The notes below the pieces were generated by a model. The model ran no database searches. It was not told where the DNA came from and saw nothing but the letters and a program-made list of their open reading frames with translations. This document shows, piece by piece, positions 23,453-32,349 of a stretch of 64,000 nucleotides of DNA (positions are counted from its first letter, which is position 1; each line of letters starts with the position of its first letter). The DNA lies in assembly GCA_946480915.1 (NCBI GenBank), contig CAMLLO010000004.1, forward strand, positions 1 through 64,000, written 5' to 3'. Made by a program: the position numbers and the translations under genes. Source of the DNA: an uncultured Sphingobacteriaceae bacterium. GTDB taxonomy: Bacteria > Bacteroidota > Bacteroidia > Sphingobacteriales > Sphingobacteriaceae.

Positions 23453-24763
23453 ATGGGATGTGGTTCTTGTTCAACAGGCGGCGGATGTACGCCTGCCGGC
23501 TGCAAAAGTAATGGTACTTGCCTTACTAACGGTTGCAGCAAATTAGATGTTTACGACTGGCTGTCGAATATGGACATGCCGGCAAATTATAAAGCTTTCA
23601 ACATTGTAGAAATAAAATTTAAAGGTTCGCGTAAAGATTTTTATATCAATCATGAGAACCTGTATGTTGAGAACGGCGAGCTGGTGGTTACCGAAACGGC
23701 AACCGGCGGCTATGATGTCGGTCATATTTCTTTAACGGGTGAACTGGTGCGTATGCAAATTAAAAAGAAGCATATGCGACTGGAAGATATCACCAAAAAG
23801 ATTATTCGCCGGGCAACCCCTGCCGATGTTGATAAGTGGAAAGCAGCTAAAGATTTAGAGTGGGAAACTATGCATAAAGCCAGAACTTTGGCAATTGCAT
23901 TAGGTTTATCCATGAAACTGAGTGATGTAGATTATCAGGGTGATAAAACAAAGGCTACATTTTACTACACGGCCGAGGGTCGCGTAGATTTTCGCGAACT
24001 GATTAAAAAGATGGCGGAAACTTTCCGTATCAGGATCGAAATGCGCCAGATCGGAATGCGACAGGAAGCGAGTAGATTGGGAGGACTAGGCTCCTGCGGT
24101 CGCGAATTATGCTGCTCTACCTGGCTTACGGATTTCAAAACTGTGTCAACCTCGGCTGCACGTTATCAAAACTTATCGCTGAATACACTAAAATTAGCGG
24201 GCCAGTGTGGTAAACTGAAATGTTGTTTAAACTATGAGCTGGACACTTACATGGATGCTCTTAAAGACATTCCGGATGAAGTAGAACGACTAGAAACATT
24301 AAAGGGAACGGCAAGGCTTCAGAAAACCGATATTTTCAAGCGACTGATGTGGTTCAGCTATCCTAAAGAAGAAAACTGGATTCCTGTTGAAATAAACCGG
24401 GTAAAAGAAATTCAAAAATTAAACAGAGAAGGGATTAAACCTCAAGATTTAAGAGATGAGGCAGTTGACTTAAAAGCCGTTCCGGTGGTTAAAGCTCTGG
24501 ATTACGAAAACGTGGTTGGACAAGATAGTATTACCCGTTTAGACGAGAGACGAACCAGTAACAAAAAGAAAAAGAAACGTACTAACAATAACAGGCCTCA
24601 GCCGTCAAATGCTTCGGCCACTATAAAAACTCCTGAAGTAACAATTAAAGAAACAACGGTAAAACCCGAAGGCCAAAATACCCCTAAGCAGCCCAATCAG
24701 CAAAATAAAAACCGAAATCGTAACAGGAGGTCTAATAACAATAAGCCTAAGCCCAATGAATAA
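23453..24763 (+). CDS. ricT: PSP1/RicT-like protein with cysteine-rich N-terminus
   Basis: 436 residues. The PSP1 core (about 40-290) contains ADVDKWKAAKDLEWETMHKA, ATFYYTAEGRVDFRELIKKM and the cysteine motifs LGSCGRELCCSTWL and AGQCGKLKCCLNYELDTY. In Bacillus, RicT binds a [4Fe-4S] cluster in a complex with RicA and RicF that affects RNA maturation. Here six more cysteines lie in the first 28 residues (3, 6, 12, 17, 23, 28). The last 80 residues are a basic Lys/Asn/Arg/Gln-rich tail, possibly RNA binding. The stop overlaps the gldH start by 8 bases. Confidence 0.9.
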   Translation: MGCGSCSTGGGCTPAGCKSNGTCLTNGCSKLDVYDWLSNMDMPANYKAFNIVEIKFKGSRKDFYINHENLYVENGELVVTETATGGYDVGHISLTGELVRMQIKKKHMRLEDITKKIIRRATPADVDKWKAAKDLEWETMHKARTLAIALGLSMKLSDVDYQGDKTKATFYYTAEGRVDFRELIKKMAETFRIRIEMRQIGMRQEASRLGGLGSCGRELCCSTWLTDFKTVSTSAARYQNLSLNTLKLAGQCGKLKCCLNYELDTYMDALKDIPDEVERLETLKGTARLQKTDIFKRLMWFSYPKEENWIPVEINRVKEIQKLNREGIKPQDLRDEAVDLKAVPVVKALDYENVVGQDSITRLDERRTSNKKKKKRTNNNRPQPSNASATIKTPEVTIKETTVKPEGQNTPKQPNQQNKNRNRNRRSNNNKPKPNE

Positions 24764-25220
24764 TTTATTCAGGATCTTACTTTTATCTTCAGTACTGTTT
24801 TTTGGATGCAATGACAATGCAGTTATAGATGTTAACAAAGAGATTGGCAGTCGTAACTGGAGTTATATTAAAAAGATAACGATTCCAGTTAAAATTGAAG
24901 ATGTAAATACACCCTATAATCTCTACATGAATTTGCGGCATACCGCAGATTATAAATATTCTAACATCTTTGTTCTGATTCGCCAGATAAATCCAGGGGG
25001 AGCACGTACAACTGAACGAAAAGAGTTTCAATTGGCCTATCCTGATGGCGAATGGCTAGGGAGCGGTTCAGGAAACCTCTATACCTATCAACTCTTGTTC
25101 AGAGAAAAATATAAATTTCCTTTTCCGGGCACCTATATTTTTGAATTTGAACAGAATATGAGAGACAATCCCCTAAGAGAGATCAGAGATGTGGGCATGC
25201 GGGTAGAGCCTGCTGATTAG
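24756..25220 (+). CDS. gldH: Gliding motility lipoprotein GldH
   Basis: 154 residues. MNNLFRILLLSSVLFFGC gives a lipobox with Cys18. The mature part has NWSYIKKITIPVKIED, NLYMNLRHTADYKYSNIF and FPFPGTYIFEFEQNMR, matching GldH. In Flavobacterium this lipoprotein is needed for gliding and associates with the type IX secretion/gliding machinery; homologues also occur in non-gliding Bacteroidota. It overlaps ricT and converges on gldD with a 5-base gap. The other core gld genes (K, L, M, N) are not in this window. Confidence 0.9.
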   Translation: MNNLFRILLLSSVLFFGCNDNAVIDVNKEIGSRNWSYIKKITIPVKIEDVNTPYNLYMNLRHTADYKYSNIFVLIRQINPGGARTTERKEFQLAYPDGEWLGSGSGNLYTYQLLFREKYKFPFPGTYIFEFEQNMRDNPLREIRDVGMRVEPAD

Positions 25221-25225
25221 GGTAT

Positions 25226-25807
25226 TTAGTTTTTCCAGCGAAAAGATTTAATCATTACATCAATATCCTTTCCGATAAATTCTAAAACCGGCTGAATTGA
25301 ATCCTGCCGGGGCTCTTCGTTAAAATAAAGCGCCCCGCGAAGATAATTTTTCGAGCTATCTGTAAGAAAAAATTGGATTGCAGAAGCGGTATTCCCCTTA
25401 ATTGAATAGTAAGTTCCATAAACCTTATTAGCGGGATAGGAAATCTGCCCTTCGTCTATGGCCGTGGCTTTAACCGTATGCTTAAAAGCAAACGTGCGCG
25501 AATCTTCTACTAACTCATTGAAACTTTTACGAGAGGTAACAGAGTGGTAACTTAAATGAAGTTTTCCATTAAACTGCGGATATGAAATATTCAGCCAGCA
25601 GGGCTCAGCATTGTTTGAACTGTCTGGAGATACAGAAGCATAAACAGGATACTCAAAGGTATAATTACAATCAGACTGATAGATTTGGTATTCTTTTGCA
25701 GGGAAGTCAATTCTAAAATATCCTCTCGGTTTTGGGGTGTAATCGCCGCCGGAAAAACATCCCGAAAGGAGAAACGCCAAAATTGATATGTAAACAGCAA
25801 ATCTCAT
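25226..25807 (-). CDS. gldD: Gliding motility lipoprotein GldD
   Basis: 193 residues with a lipoprotein signal (MRFAVYISILAFLLSGC, Cys17) and then YTPKPRGYFRIDFPAKEYQI, the hallmark of GldD. Further family-like segments are CNYTFEYPVYASVSPDSSN, PCWLNISYPQFNGKLHLSY and the C-terminal FIGKDIDVMIKSFRW. GldD is a periplasmic-facing lipoprotein required for gliding in flavobacteria; its exact job is unknown. The start directly abuts the stop of aroE on the same strand, so the two are probably co-transcribed. It converges on gldH. Confidence 0.92.
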   Translation of the reverse strand: MRFAVYISILAFLLSGCFSGGDYTPKPRGYFRIDFPAKEYQIYQSDCNYTFEYPVYASVSPDSSNNAEPCWLNISYPQFNGKLHLSYHSVTSRKSFNELVEDSRTFAFKHTVKATAIDEGQISYPANKVYGTYYSIKGNTASAIQFFLTDSSKNYLRGALYFNEEPRQDSIQPVLEFIGKDIDVMIKSFRWKN

Positions 25808-26587
25808 CTAGCTGTTCCAGATCTCCCAGGCTTTCTCTGCTTGAAGGTATAGCATTTCTTCCCCATTCTTCACCGTAGCGCCTTTCTCTTTTCCACGTTT
25901 CATAAATTCTGTTTCTGCGGGATTATAGACCAGATCATACAGCAAATGCTTATCAGTTATATACTCATAGGGAATATCCGGACAGGTTTCAATATCAGGC
26001 ATGGTACCCAAAGGGGTAGTATTTATGATAAGTAAATGCTCTTTCATCATACTCTGATTGATGTCGGCATACTTTATTTGTTTTCTGACTGATCTGCGTG
26101 AAACTATCTTGTAATCGATATCCAGCTTATCTAATACAAACGCAACGGCTCTGGAAGCGCCTCCGGTGCCTAAAATCAAGGCTTTGTTGTGATATTTTTT
26201 AAGCAGAGGTTTTAAAGAGGCTTCAAATGCATAGGCATCAGTATTATATCCTTCAAGTCGCATTTTCTTCGTAGAAAATTCGCCAGTGAAAAAAGACTCT
26301 ATTGGTTTCTGATTTATAATTTTGATACAATTTACAGCATCGATGGCTTTAGCTTCGGGCGTAACCTTATCAAGATAATACATGATCCCTATTTTATGCG
26401 GAATAGTTACATTAAGGCCGCATAGTTCGGGATTTGACGCTAACAAATCCTGTAAATCACTTATATTTTCCATCGGGAATAATTCGTAAGTGCAGTCTGT
26501 TAAACCTTCACGTTCAAATTTCTCGGTGAAATACTTTTTTGAAAACGAATGTCCCAAAGGAAATCCTATCAATCCGAACTTTCTCAT
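25808..26587 (-). CDS. aroE: Shikimate dehydrogenase AroE
   Basis: 259 residues. It reduces 3-dehydroshikimate to shikimate with NADPH in aromatic amino acid synthesis. The N-terminal substrate domain has FGLIGFPLGHSFSKKYFTEK (Ser and Lys contact shikimate) and LNVTIPHKIGIMYY with the catalytic Lys. The NADP-binding loop is ALILGTGGASRAVAFVL near residue 123, followed by KIVSRRSVRK, whose basic residues would bind the NADP phosphate. YNTDAYAF near 102 holds the conserved Asn-Thr-Asp. Length is normal. It is followed without a gap by gldD, an odd pairing of metabolism with motility. Confidence 0.94.
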   Translation of the reverse strand: MRKFGLIGFPLGHSFSKKYFTEKFEREGLTDCTYELFPMENISDLQDLLASNPELCGLNVTIPHKIGIMYYLDKVTPEAKAIDAVNCIKIINQKPIESFFTGEFSTKKMRLEGYNTDAYAFEASLKPLLKKYHNKALILGTGGASRAVAFVLDKLDIDYKIVSRRSVRKQIKYADINQSMMKEHLLIINTTPLGTMPDIETCPDIPYEYITDKHLLYDLVYNPAETEFMKRGKEKGATVKNGEEMLYLQAEKAWEIWNS

Positions 26588-26605
26588 TACCTGTTAATGA
26601 TAAGA

Positions 26606-27370
26606 TTATAGTGAACTAAGAAAATGATTAAACGTATCGCCTCGCAAACCCAAACGTATAGTTTCTAATGGTATTACTTCTGCGGGGGCGATGTTTCCTA
26701 AATTAACATTGGCACCGATTAATTTAATAAACCATACCTGCTGGTCCTTTTGAGGTGCTTCCCATATTATTTTCTCCTGCGGAATTTGCGTTAAAATTTC
26801 GTCTACCAATCCTTCGCGCACTTCACCGGAGTCGCGGTAAATACCAACATTCCCTCCTTCTCTTGATTCGGCGATAAGTTTCCAGGAGCCAGCCTCAAGT
26901 TCTGCATTCATTAATTTTATCCATTTATAAGGCGCAAAAATCTTTTGCGCATCTTTAGATCCAACTTCAGAGATAACCGTAACCTGCTCGCTTAACTTGC
27001 TGATGTATTCGCATTTCAAATCATGTGGAATATCAATAGATCCGTCTGATACCTCTGCATATTTCATTCCAAATTTGTCAAGTGTGCGGCGATAATCATC
27101 GAATTGATTACGAATAATAAAAGCCTCAAATAATGTACCTCCAAAATAAACCGGCACATTTGCATCATTATATACTTTTAACTTTTCGGCCAGGTTTGGT
27201 GTAACAAATGAAGTCGACCAACCTAACTTCACAATGTCGGAATGCGGACCTCCAACTTCTAAAAAATTCTCAACTTCTCGAATGCTCAATCCTTTGTCCA
27301 TTACCATAGTAATGCCATTAGCACGAGGTTTTTGGGTACGTTCAGGAATATCGTTTAAATCGTAATTCAT
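26606..27370 (-). CDS. Phosphosulfolactate synthase (ComA-like)
   Basis: 254 residues of the (2R)-phospho-3-sulfolactate synthase family: NGITMVMDKGLSIREVENFL, DIVKLGWSTSFVTPNLAEKL near 45, VYFGGTLFEAF near 74, and the AESREGGNVGIY and RLGLRGDTF motifs. The enzyme adds sulfite to phosphoenolpyruvate. In methanogens it begins coenzyme M synthesis; in bacteria it belongs to sulfolactate formation. None of the later coenzyme M genes is nearby. In Bacteroidota it may feed sulfonate metabolism, which is inference. It lies 18 bp ahead of aroE on the same strand, after a terminator. Confidence 0.92.
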   Translation of the reverse strand: MNYDLNDIPERTQKPRANGITMVMDKGLSIREVENFLEVGGPHSDIVKLGWSTSFVTPNLAEKLKVYNDANVPVYFGGTLFEAFIIRNQFDDYRRTLDKFGMKYAEVSDGSIDIPHDLKCEYISKLSEQVTVISEVGSKDAQKIFAPYKWIKLMNAELEAGSWKLIAESREGGNVGIYRDSGEVREGLVDEILTQIPQEKIIWEAPQKDQQVWFIKLIGANVNLGNIAPAEVIPLETIRLGLRGDTFNHFLSSL

Positions 27371-27384
27371 ATTTATCGCAAAAA

Positions 27385-27423
27385 AAATCCAATACCGGAT
27401 TTGCGCCCAAAGGTATTGGATTT
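27385..27423 (-). terminator. Intrinsic terminator after TPR gene (leftward)
   Basis: AAATCCAATACC (27385-27396) pairs with GGTATTGGATTT (27412-27423). Read leftward the stem is followed by a run of T residues (the A-run from 27387 down to 27380). It should end the TPR-protein transcript 24 bases past its stop. Confidence 0.85.
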
Positions 27424-27446
27424 CTTTTATACTTTAAAGGATGTTA

Positions 27447-28850
27447 TTAGAGCAGGTACTTATTAATCACATCCACAATTATTTTGTTGTTCTGCAATTG
27501 AGGTAGATACTCGAACAAAATTTCGTGCTTGGCGGGGTCAATCTTCAGTGCTAATTCCAGGAAATTTAATGCTTCGTTCGTTTGACCGTCTGCAAACAGG
27601 TAAGCCACCATCCTGTAATATAGCTCCGCAGCTTCCGGATTATTTTTTATAGCATCCGAAATCGTTTCAATGGCACCGCCAAGCTTATGCTGTTCGTATA
27701 AAATAGACGAAAAATCCAGCCATGCCTCTATATCCAAGGGGTTAAATTCGATCACTTTCTCGTATGCCTTCTCTGATTCTTCAAGCTTCCCAAGTTTATA
27801 CTGTGCATCGGCAATGGCAAACCAATAATCAGGGTTTTTATCGTCGATTGCCAGCGCTTTCTTATAAAAATGAAGGGCTTCAAAATTCCGCTCTTCGAAA
27901 TCAAGAGTTACCCCAATTCCAAACCATGCATCTGCAAGTTTTGCGTCCAGTTTAACTGCCTTTTTATAATAAGAACGGGCTTCTTCCATCTGCTCAAGCT
28001 TCTCATAACATTCGCCGATGGCGCAATAGGTATCTGCATTTGGCGGTTCATATTCAAAGGTTTGCTTGTATACTTCAATGGCTTCGACAAATTTATCCAG
28101 GTGCACAAGGCAATTTCCCTTATTGAAATATGCTGATGAAAAGTTTTCTTTGATCAGAATAGCATAATCATATGCATCAATACCCTTCTCATACAGGCCC
28201 ATTTTATGATAGGCATTGCCTAAATTGTACCAGGCCGCATAAGAATAAGGCTCTGTATCTATGTATTGATTATAGAACTGAATGCTTTCTTCCTGCTTAT
28301 CCAAAACATCATAGCAGAATGCCAGTTCATATAGAGCATCCTGATTCTCCATATTTTGCTCCAGGCATTTCTTTAGATAAGAAATAGCGTTTTCATACTC
28401 TCCTATGTTTTGATGCACAAGTGCAATCTGCAACAAAATATCATCTGTGCTTTCTGCAAGGCCCAAAGCTTTTTGATAATTATCCAAAGCTTCTTCATGA
28501 CGTTCCAGAGCTTCATATATATTTCCACGGATAATATAAATATCAGCTTCAGACGGCTCAAGAGTTTCGGCCTTTCGTAATGCCTCAAAAGCTCTGTCTA
28601 ACTGATTGGTTACAACAAAAAGTTGAGCCTGTTTAATAAAGAACACTGCGGCAAAGGGATGTTGATTTACGGCATATTCTACAACCTGAAGCGCTTTTAT
28701 AGGATCATTCTTCTCAATGTAATAGTCAATAATATTCTCAAAAGCCTGCGCATCAAAAAAATACTGATCCTGATTACGGATCATTTCCTCATATCTTTCT
28801 ACTGAAAATTTTGGATCTTCAGAGAACTCAAATTCAAAATCGTCTTCCAT
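27447..28850 (-). CDS. Tetratricopeptide repeat protein
   Basis: 467 residues built almost entirely of TPR units of about 34 residues, starting near residue 40. Examples are YIIRGNIYEALERHEEALDN, LYELAFCYDVLDKQEESIQF, AWYNLGNAYHKMGLYEKGID and YWFAIADAQYKLGKLEESEK, which carry the conserved W/L-G-Y-A-P pattern. Roughly 11-12 units are visible. The N-terminus is very acidic (MEDDFEFEFSEDPKF) with no signal peptide, so it is probably a cytoplasmic scaffold. The partner is unknown. It is a monocistronic gene with its own terminator. Confidence 0.9.
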   Translation of the reverse strand: MEDDFEFEFSEDPKFSVERYEEMIRNQDQYFFDAQAFENIIDYYIEKNDPIKALQVVEYAVNQHPFAAVFFIKQAQLFVVTNQLDRAFEALRKAETLEPSEADIYIIRGNIYEALERHEEALDNYQKALGLAESTDDILLQIALVHQNIGEYENAISYLKKCLEQNMENQDALYELAFCYDVLDKQEESIQFYNQYIDTEPYSYAAWYNLGNAYHKMGLYEKGIDAYDYAILIKENFSSAYFNKGNCLVHLDKFVEAIEVYKQTFEYEPPNADTYCAIGECYEKLEQMEEARSYYKKAVKLDAKLADAWFGIGVTLDFEERNFEALHFYKKALAIDDKNPDYWFAIADAQYKLGKLEESEKAYEKVIEFNPLDIEAWLDFSSILYEQHKLGGAIETISDAIKNNPEAAELYYRMVAYLFADGQTNEALNFLELALKIDPAKHEILFEYLPQLQNNKIIVDVINKYLL

Positions 28851-29120
28851 TCACAAAAAATTTAAGAACACTCACTGGTACCATCTATAAATAAACCTAA
28901 AAACATACTGACAGTTTTTTAACCACTATTAAATTACCTTTTAACAAGATTGTCGAATTAATTATTTTTCAACATATCCACGGTTAAATGATAATTTATG
29001 GAAAACTAAACAGGTAACAGTATTTTTTAAGTGAATAAATTTTCTGATCTCCAGAGCGTGTTGCGATTAATTTAAATATACAAAAAATCAGCCAATAATC
29101 ATTCTAAAGAATTGCTTAAG

Positions 29121-29128
29121 TATCTTTG
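29121..29128 (+). promoter_or_regulatory. -7 element 9 bases ahead of a start codon
   Basis: TATCTTTG at 29121-29128 ends eight bases before ATG 29137, so the transcript would have a leader of at most three bases. Confidence 0.55.
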
Positions 29129-29136
29129 CAAAAGTT

Positions 29137-29478
29137 ATGACACCATCAGAAATTAACATTAAATGGAAAGAGCTGCAAGAACGCCTAGCTAGAGACTTCG
29201 ATTCTGACAAGCCGGATATCAAAGTGGTATTATTTTTAATTGGTGTTCAGGAGCTTGGAAAGGGCCCAAGAAAATTTTCAAAGCGTCAGAAAGAAGAGCT
29301 GATGCATATAGCAAATTGCCGTTTATTTAGCGAATTGGGCTTTTATGAGCTCGAAGGCCTGGATCAGGATGGCTGGCCACACTGGAGATTAGTTAAGCCA
29401 ATTCCAAGTTACACGCTGTTGGAACAAGAAATGCTATTGAAATCGCTGATAATTACCTATTTCGAAGAAAATACCTGA
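29137..29478 (+). CDS. Conserved hypothetical cytoplasmic protein
   Basis: 113 residues, no signal peptide and no membrane segment. The N-terminus MTPSEINIKWKELQERLARD is helical and charged; IKVVLFLIGVQELGKGPRKF near 29 is a hydrophobic segment followed by a basic patch (KFSKRQKEELM), and the tail has LEGLDQDGWPHWRLVKPIPS. I recall similar short proteins in Bacteroidota without function. It is followed 38 bases later by a cyclophilin gene on the same strand. The start is supported by an immediately preceding -7 box. No function is proposed. Confidence 0.7.
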   Translation: MTPSEINIKWKELQERLARDFDSDKPDIKVVLFLIGVQELGKGPRKFSKRQKEELMHIANCRLFSELGFYELEGLDQDGWPHWRLVKPIPSYTLLEQEMLLKSLIITYFEENT

Positions 29479-29516
29479 TTCTTGAAATTTACGTTTAGAT
29501 AGAATTAAATCAGATA

Positions 29517-30251
29517 ATGAAATACCACAAAAAAATCCTTCTTCTAGCTTTTATCTTGTCTGCCAGTTTAACATATGCTGCCAAATCAAAGATGTACTAT
29601 GTCAGGATTAAATCGGCCTATGGCGAGTCGATCGTGCGACTATATAATGAGACTCCGAAACACAGGGATAATTTTGTGAAACTTACTAAAAGCGGCTTTT
29701 ATAATGGGACACTGTTTCACCGTGTAATTAAAGATTTTATGATTCAGGGAGGCGATCCTGACTCAAAAAAAGCAAAGCCGGGACAAATGCTCGGAAACGG
29801 AAGCTTAGGATATACTATTCCGGCAGAATTTAATGACCAGCTGTTTCACAAGAAAGGCGCTCTCGCTGCAGCCAGGGATGAAAATCCCCAAAAAGCAAGT
29901 AGCTCTACACAGTTTTACCTGGTTCAGGGGAGAACGTTTACCGATGCCGAATTAAACCGAATAGAACAGATGAAAATCTCGGGCAAGAAAATCCCGCAAG
30001 CTCAGCGCACTGTTTATAAAACGATAGGGGGGACTCCTCACCTCGATCAAAACTATACTGTTTTCGGAGAAGTGGTAAAGGGAATAGAACAGGTTGATAA
30101 AATTGCCGGATTAAAAACGAATGAAGTTAGCCGCCCTTTAGAGGATGTAGCAATAAAAATCAGTCTGCTAAAAAAAAGAGAAATAAAAAAACTTGAAAAA
30201 GAGCTACTCGCTGCTTCATTCAGAAGCAAGCTTATAATGGATTCAAAATAA
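29517..30251 (+). CDS. Exported cyclophilin-type peptidyl-prolyl isomerase
   Basis: 244 residues with a signal peptide (1-21, ending TYAAK). The cyclophilin domain (about 25-215) has FHRVIKDFMIQGGDPDSKKA with the catalytic Arg, GYTIPAEF, KGALAAARDENPQKASSSTQ and FYLVQG, and NYTVFGEVVKGIEQVDKIA. An insertion of about 25 residues (TDAELNRIEQMKISGKKIPQ) interrupts the fold near 145, as in many Bacteroidota homologues. It should assist folding of exported proteins in the periplasm. The tail is Lys/Glu rich. It is probably co-transcribed with the upstream small protein. Confidence 0.93.
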   Translation: MKYHKKILLLAFILSASLTYAAKSKMYYVRIKSAYGESIVRLYNETPKHRDNFVKLTKSGFYNGTLFHRVIKDFMIQGGDPDSKKAKPGQMLGNGSLGYTIPAEFNDQLFHKKGALAAARDENPQKASSSTQFYLVQGRTFTDAELNRIEQMKISGKKIPQAQRTVYKTIGGTPHLDQNYTVFGEVVKGIEQVDKIAGLKTNEVSRPLEDVAIKISLLKKREIKKLEKELLAASFRSKLIMDSK

Positions 30252-30322
30252 GAAAACGTCATGAGTTCCAGTAAAAAAACTCGTGATAGCTTCATAGCCG
30301 ATAAAAAAACATTTATATTCAA

Positions 30323-31093
30323 ATGAAAATTGTATCGTATAATGTAAACGGAATTCGATCAGCATTTAGCAAAAACTGGCTTACCTGGTTACAAGCTGTC
30401 AATGCAGATGTTGTATGTCTGCAGGAAATAAAAGCCAATCCCGAACAGTTAGCCGAAATTCTGGTACTGATTGAGCAGATGGGGTACGAACACTACTGGT
30501 ATCCGGCACAAAAAAAAGGCTACAGCGGAACGGCGATCCTAAGTAGAAAAACCCCTCTTAAAGTTGAGTATGGTTGTGGTCATTGCGATTATGATTTCGA
30601 AGGACGAATAATAAGAGCAGATTTTGAAGAACTTTCTGTTATGAGTACTTATTTTCCTTCTGGATCCAGCGGTGATATCAGGCAAGGATTTAAATACCAG
30701 TTCCTCGACGACTTTCAGGATTATATCGACAAACTGAAGATTGAACATCCAAAAATGGTGATCTCGGGCGATTATAACATTTGTCATAAAGCGATTGATA
30801 TTCACAATCCGAAATCCAATGCTAATTCCTCGGGGTTTTTACCCGCTGAGCGTGAATGGATGGAGAATTTCGTAAACAGTGGTTTTATAGACTCTTTCAG
30901 GTATTTTAATGAAGATCCGCATCATTATACGTGGTGGAGTTACAGAGCGGGTGCAAGAAAGAAGAACTTAGGCTGGCGTATTGACTACAATATGGTGACT
31001 AAAGAACTTGAACAAAACTTAAAACGCTCGGCTATTTTGTGTGACGCAATTCATTCAGACCACTGTCCGGTATTGTTGGAGCTCGACCTATAA
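30323..31093 (+). CDS. xth: Exodeoxyribonuclease III / AP endonuclease
   Basis: 256 residues of the exonuclease III family: MKIVSYNVNGIRSAFSKNWL with Asn7, DVVCLQEIKA with the metal-binding Glu near 34, YSGTAILSRK near 68, ISGDYNICHKAIDIHNP near 148 with the catalytic Asp and Asn, WSYRAGARKKNLGWRIDYNM near 207 and SDHCPVLLEL at the C-terminus with Asp and His. The enzyme cuts at abasic sites and has 3'-5' exonuclease activity in base excision repair. Length and motifs are normal. It stands alone, transcribed toward the radical SAM gene. Confidence 0.95.
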   Translation: MKIVSYNVNGIRSAFSKNWLTWLQAVNADVVCLQEIKANPEQLAEILVLIEQMGYEHYWYPAQKKGYSGTAILSRKTPLKVEYGCGHCDYDFEGRIIRADFEELSVMSTYFPSGSSGDIRQGFKYQFLDDFQDYIDKLKIEHPKMVISGDYNICHKAIDIHNPKSNANSSGFLPAEREWMENFVNSGFIDSFRYFNEDPHHYTWWSYRAGARKKNLGWRIDYNMVTKELEQNLKRSAILCDAIHSDHCPVLLELDL

Positions 31094-31150
31094 AAAAATC
31101 ATCGCATGAACGCAGACAGGGTCTTGAACCGCGCTTCGTAAACATGCTAT

Positions 31151-32221
31151 TCAAAACAAGCCCATCTGCTTTCCTCCAGCAGGCATAAAATGACTAAAAT
31201 CTAAATCCGGCATAGATCTGCCGGATAAAAACCTGTTTACCGAAATCTTAAAAAGTTGGTGAATGCTTTCAGCAATTTTTCCATCTCCCCGCATTCTCCT
31301 TCCCCAATTACTATCGTTTAATTTCCCCCCATGGCATTCAGCAATAGCATGTAGAACTTTTTCTGCCCTGTCGGGATAAGCCTTATAAATCCAATCGGTG
31401 AAGATTTCAGCGATAGAACCATTCAGCCTTATTAAAGTAAATATCGCTGCAAGCGCTCCGGCATCCGCTGCAGCGCTAATTAAAGAAGGCATTTCATCAC
31501 TGTTCAGGCCTGGAACAATCGGCGCTACCATTAACCTGACGGGAATATTTGCTGAGGAGAGTTTATTCATAACCATCAAGCGGCTTTTTGCAGTCACGGT
31601 TCGTGGTTCCATTTTCTGCCTCAGGCTTTCATTTAATGAATTTATTGTGATAGTAACATGCGCCAGATTCAGTTTTGACAATTCCTGCAATAGGTCCATA
31701 TCTCTGACAATCAGATTGTTTTTACTAATGATGCTGACGGGATGTTTATATTTCAGGAAAACCTCGAGAAGAGACCGGGTTATTTTGAGCTTACGTTCAA
31801 TGGGCTGATAACAATCGGTATTGCCGGATAGCATGATTGTTTGCGGCTGATAATTCTTCTTATTAAAAAACTTTTCTAGTAATTCGGCCGCGTTCCGCTT
31901 AACTATTATCTTGCGCTCAAAGTCCAAGCCAGCGCTAAATCCCCAGTATTCGTGGGCATTTCGGGCATAACAATACAAACATCCATGTTCACATCCCTGA
32001 TAAGGATTTATGGATTGCATAAAAGACAGGTCGGGGCTATCCGAAATGCTTACAATTGTTTTAGGAAACTCTTCAAGAATCTGAGTGTTTACATTTTCAT
32101 GCATCTCTTCATCCAGGGCCTCAATATGTTCAGCTACATATTTATTTTTTTGAAATTTATTATGGGTGTTTACCTGAGCACCCCGCCCCTTAAAATACTC
32201 ACTATTCTGTTCAAACGGCAT
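31151..32221 (-). CDS. PA0069-type radical SAM protein
   Basis: 356 residues from ATG 32221, chosen because MPFEQNSEYFKGRGAQVN is the family-like N-terminus; the ORF can be extended 9 residues. The iron-sulfur motif is YQGCEHGCLYCYARNAHEYW (Cys-x3-Cys-x2-Cys) near residue 75. It is followed by the spore-photoproduct-lyase-like segments IMLSGNTDCYQPIERKLKIT and VSIISKNNLIVRDMDLLQEL. This subgroup is widespread but has no established reaction; a DNA-repair role is sometimes proposed by analogy to SplB. It converges on xth, a repair gene, which is weak context for such a role. Confidence 0.88.
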   Translation of the reverse strand: MPFEQNSEYFKGRGAQVNTHNKFQKNKYVAEHIEALDEEMHENVNTQILEEFPKTIVSISDSPDLSFMQSINPYQGCEHGCLYCYARNAHEYWGFSAGLDFERKIIVKRNAAELLEKFFNKKNYQPQTIMLSGNTDCYQPIERKLKITRSLLEVFLKYKHPVSIISKNNLIVRDMDLLQELSKLNLAHVTITINSLNESLRQKMEPRTVTAKSRLMVMNKLSSANIPVRLMVAPIVPGLNSDEMPSLISAAADAGALAAIFTLIRLNGSIAEIFTDWIYKAYPDRAEKVLHAIAECHGGKLNDSNWGRRMRGDGKIAESIHQLFKISVNRFLSGRSMPDLDFSHFMPAGGKQMGLF

Positions 32222-32349
32222 GAACAAAAATACTAAATTATTTAGCATTTAAAAGTGGTGGGCTAATATTTTCTGTCAAAGAAGGCCTTGTGGAGGATGT
32301 AGTAACCAGTTAAAGTTTTAATTTAATCAAAATACTTACTATCCTATAC

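Noticed and set aside
28970..29010. ATATCCACG and a TTATGGAAA-like match, resembling DnaA boxes
   Set aside because: Only one or two weak matches, no cluster, no dnaA or dnaN gene nearby and no AT-rich unwinding element pattern; not an origin.
31398..31808. Long forward frame of 136 codons antisense to the radical SAM gene
   Set aside because: The radical SAM gene on the other strand has conserved motifs over the same bases; this frame is a shadow of it with no family features.
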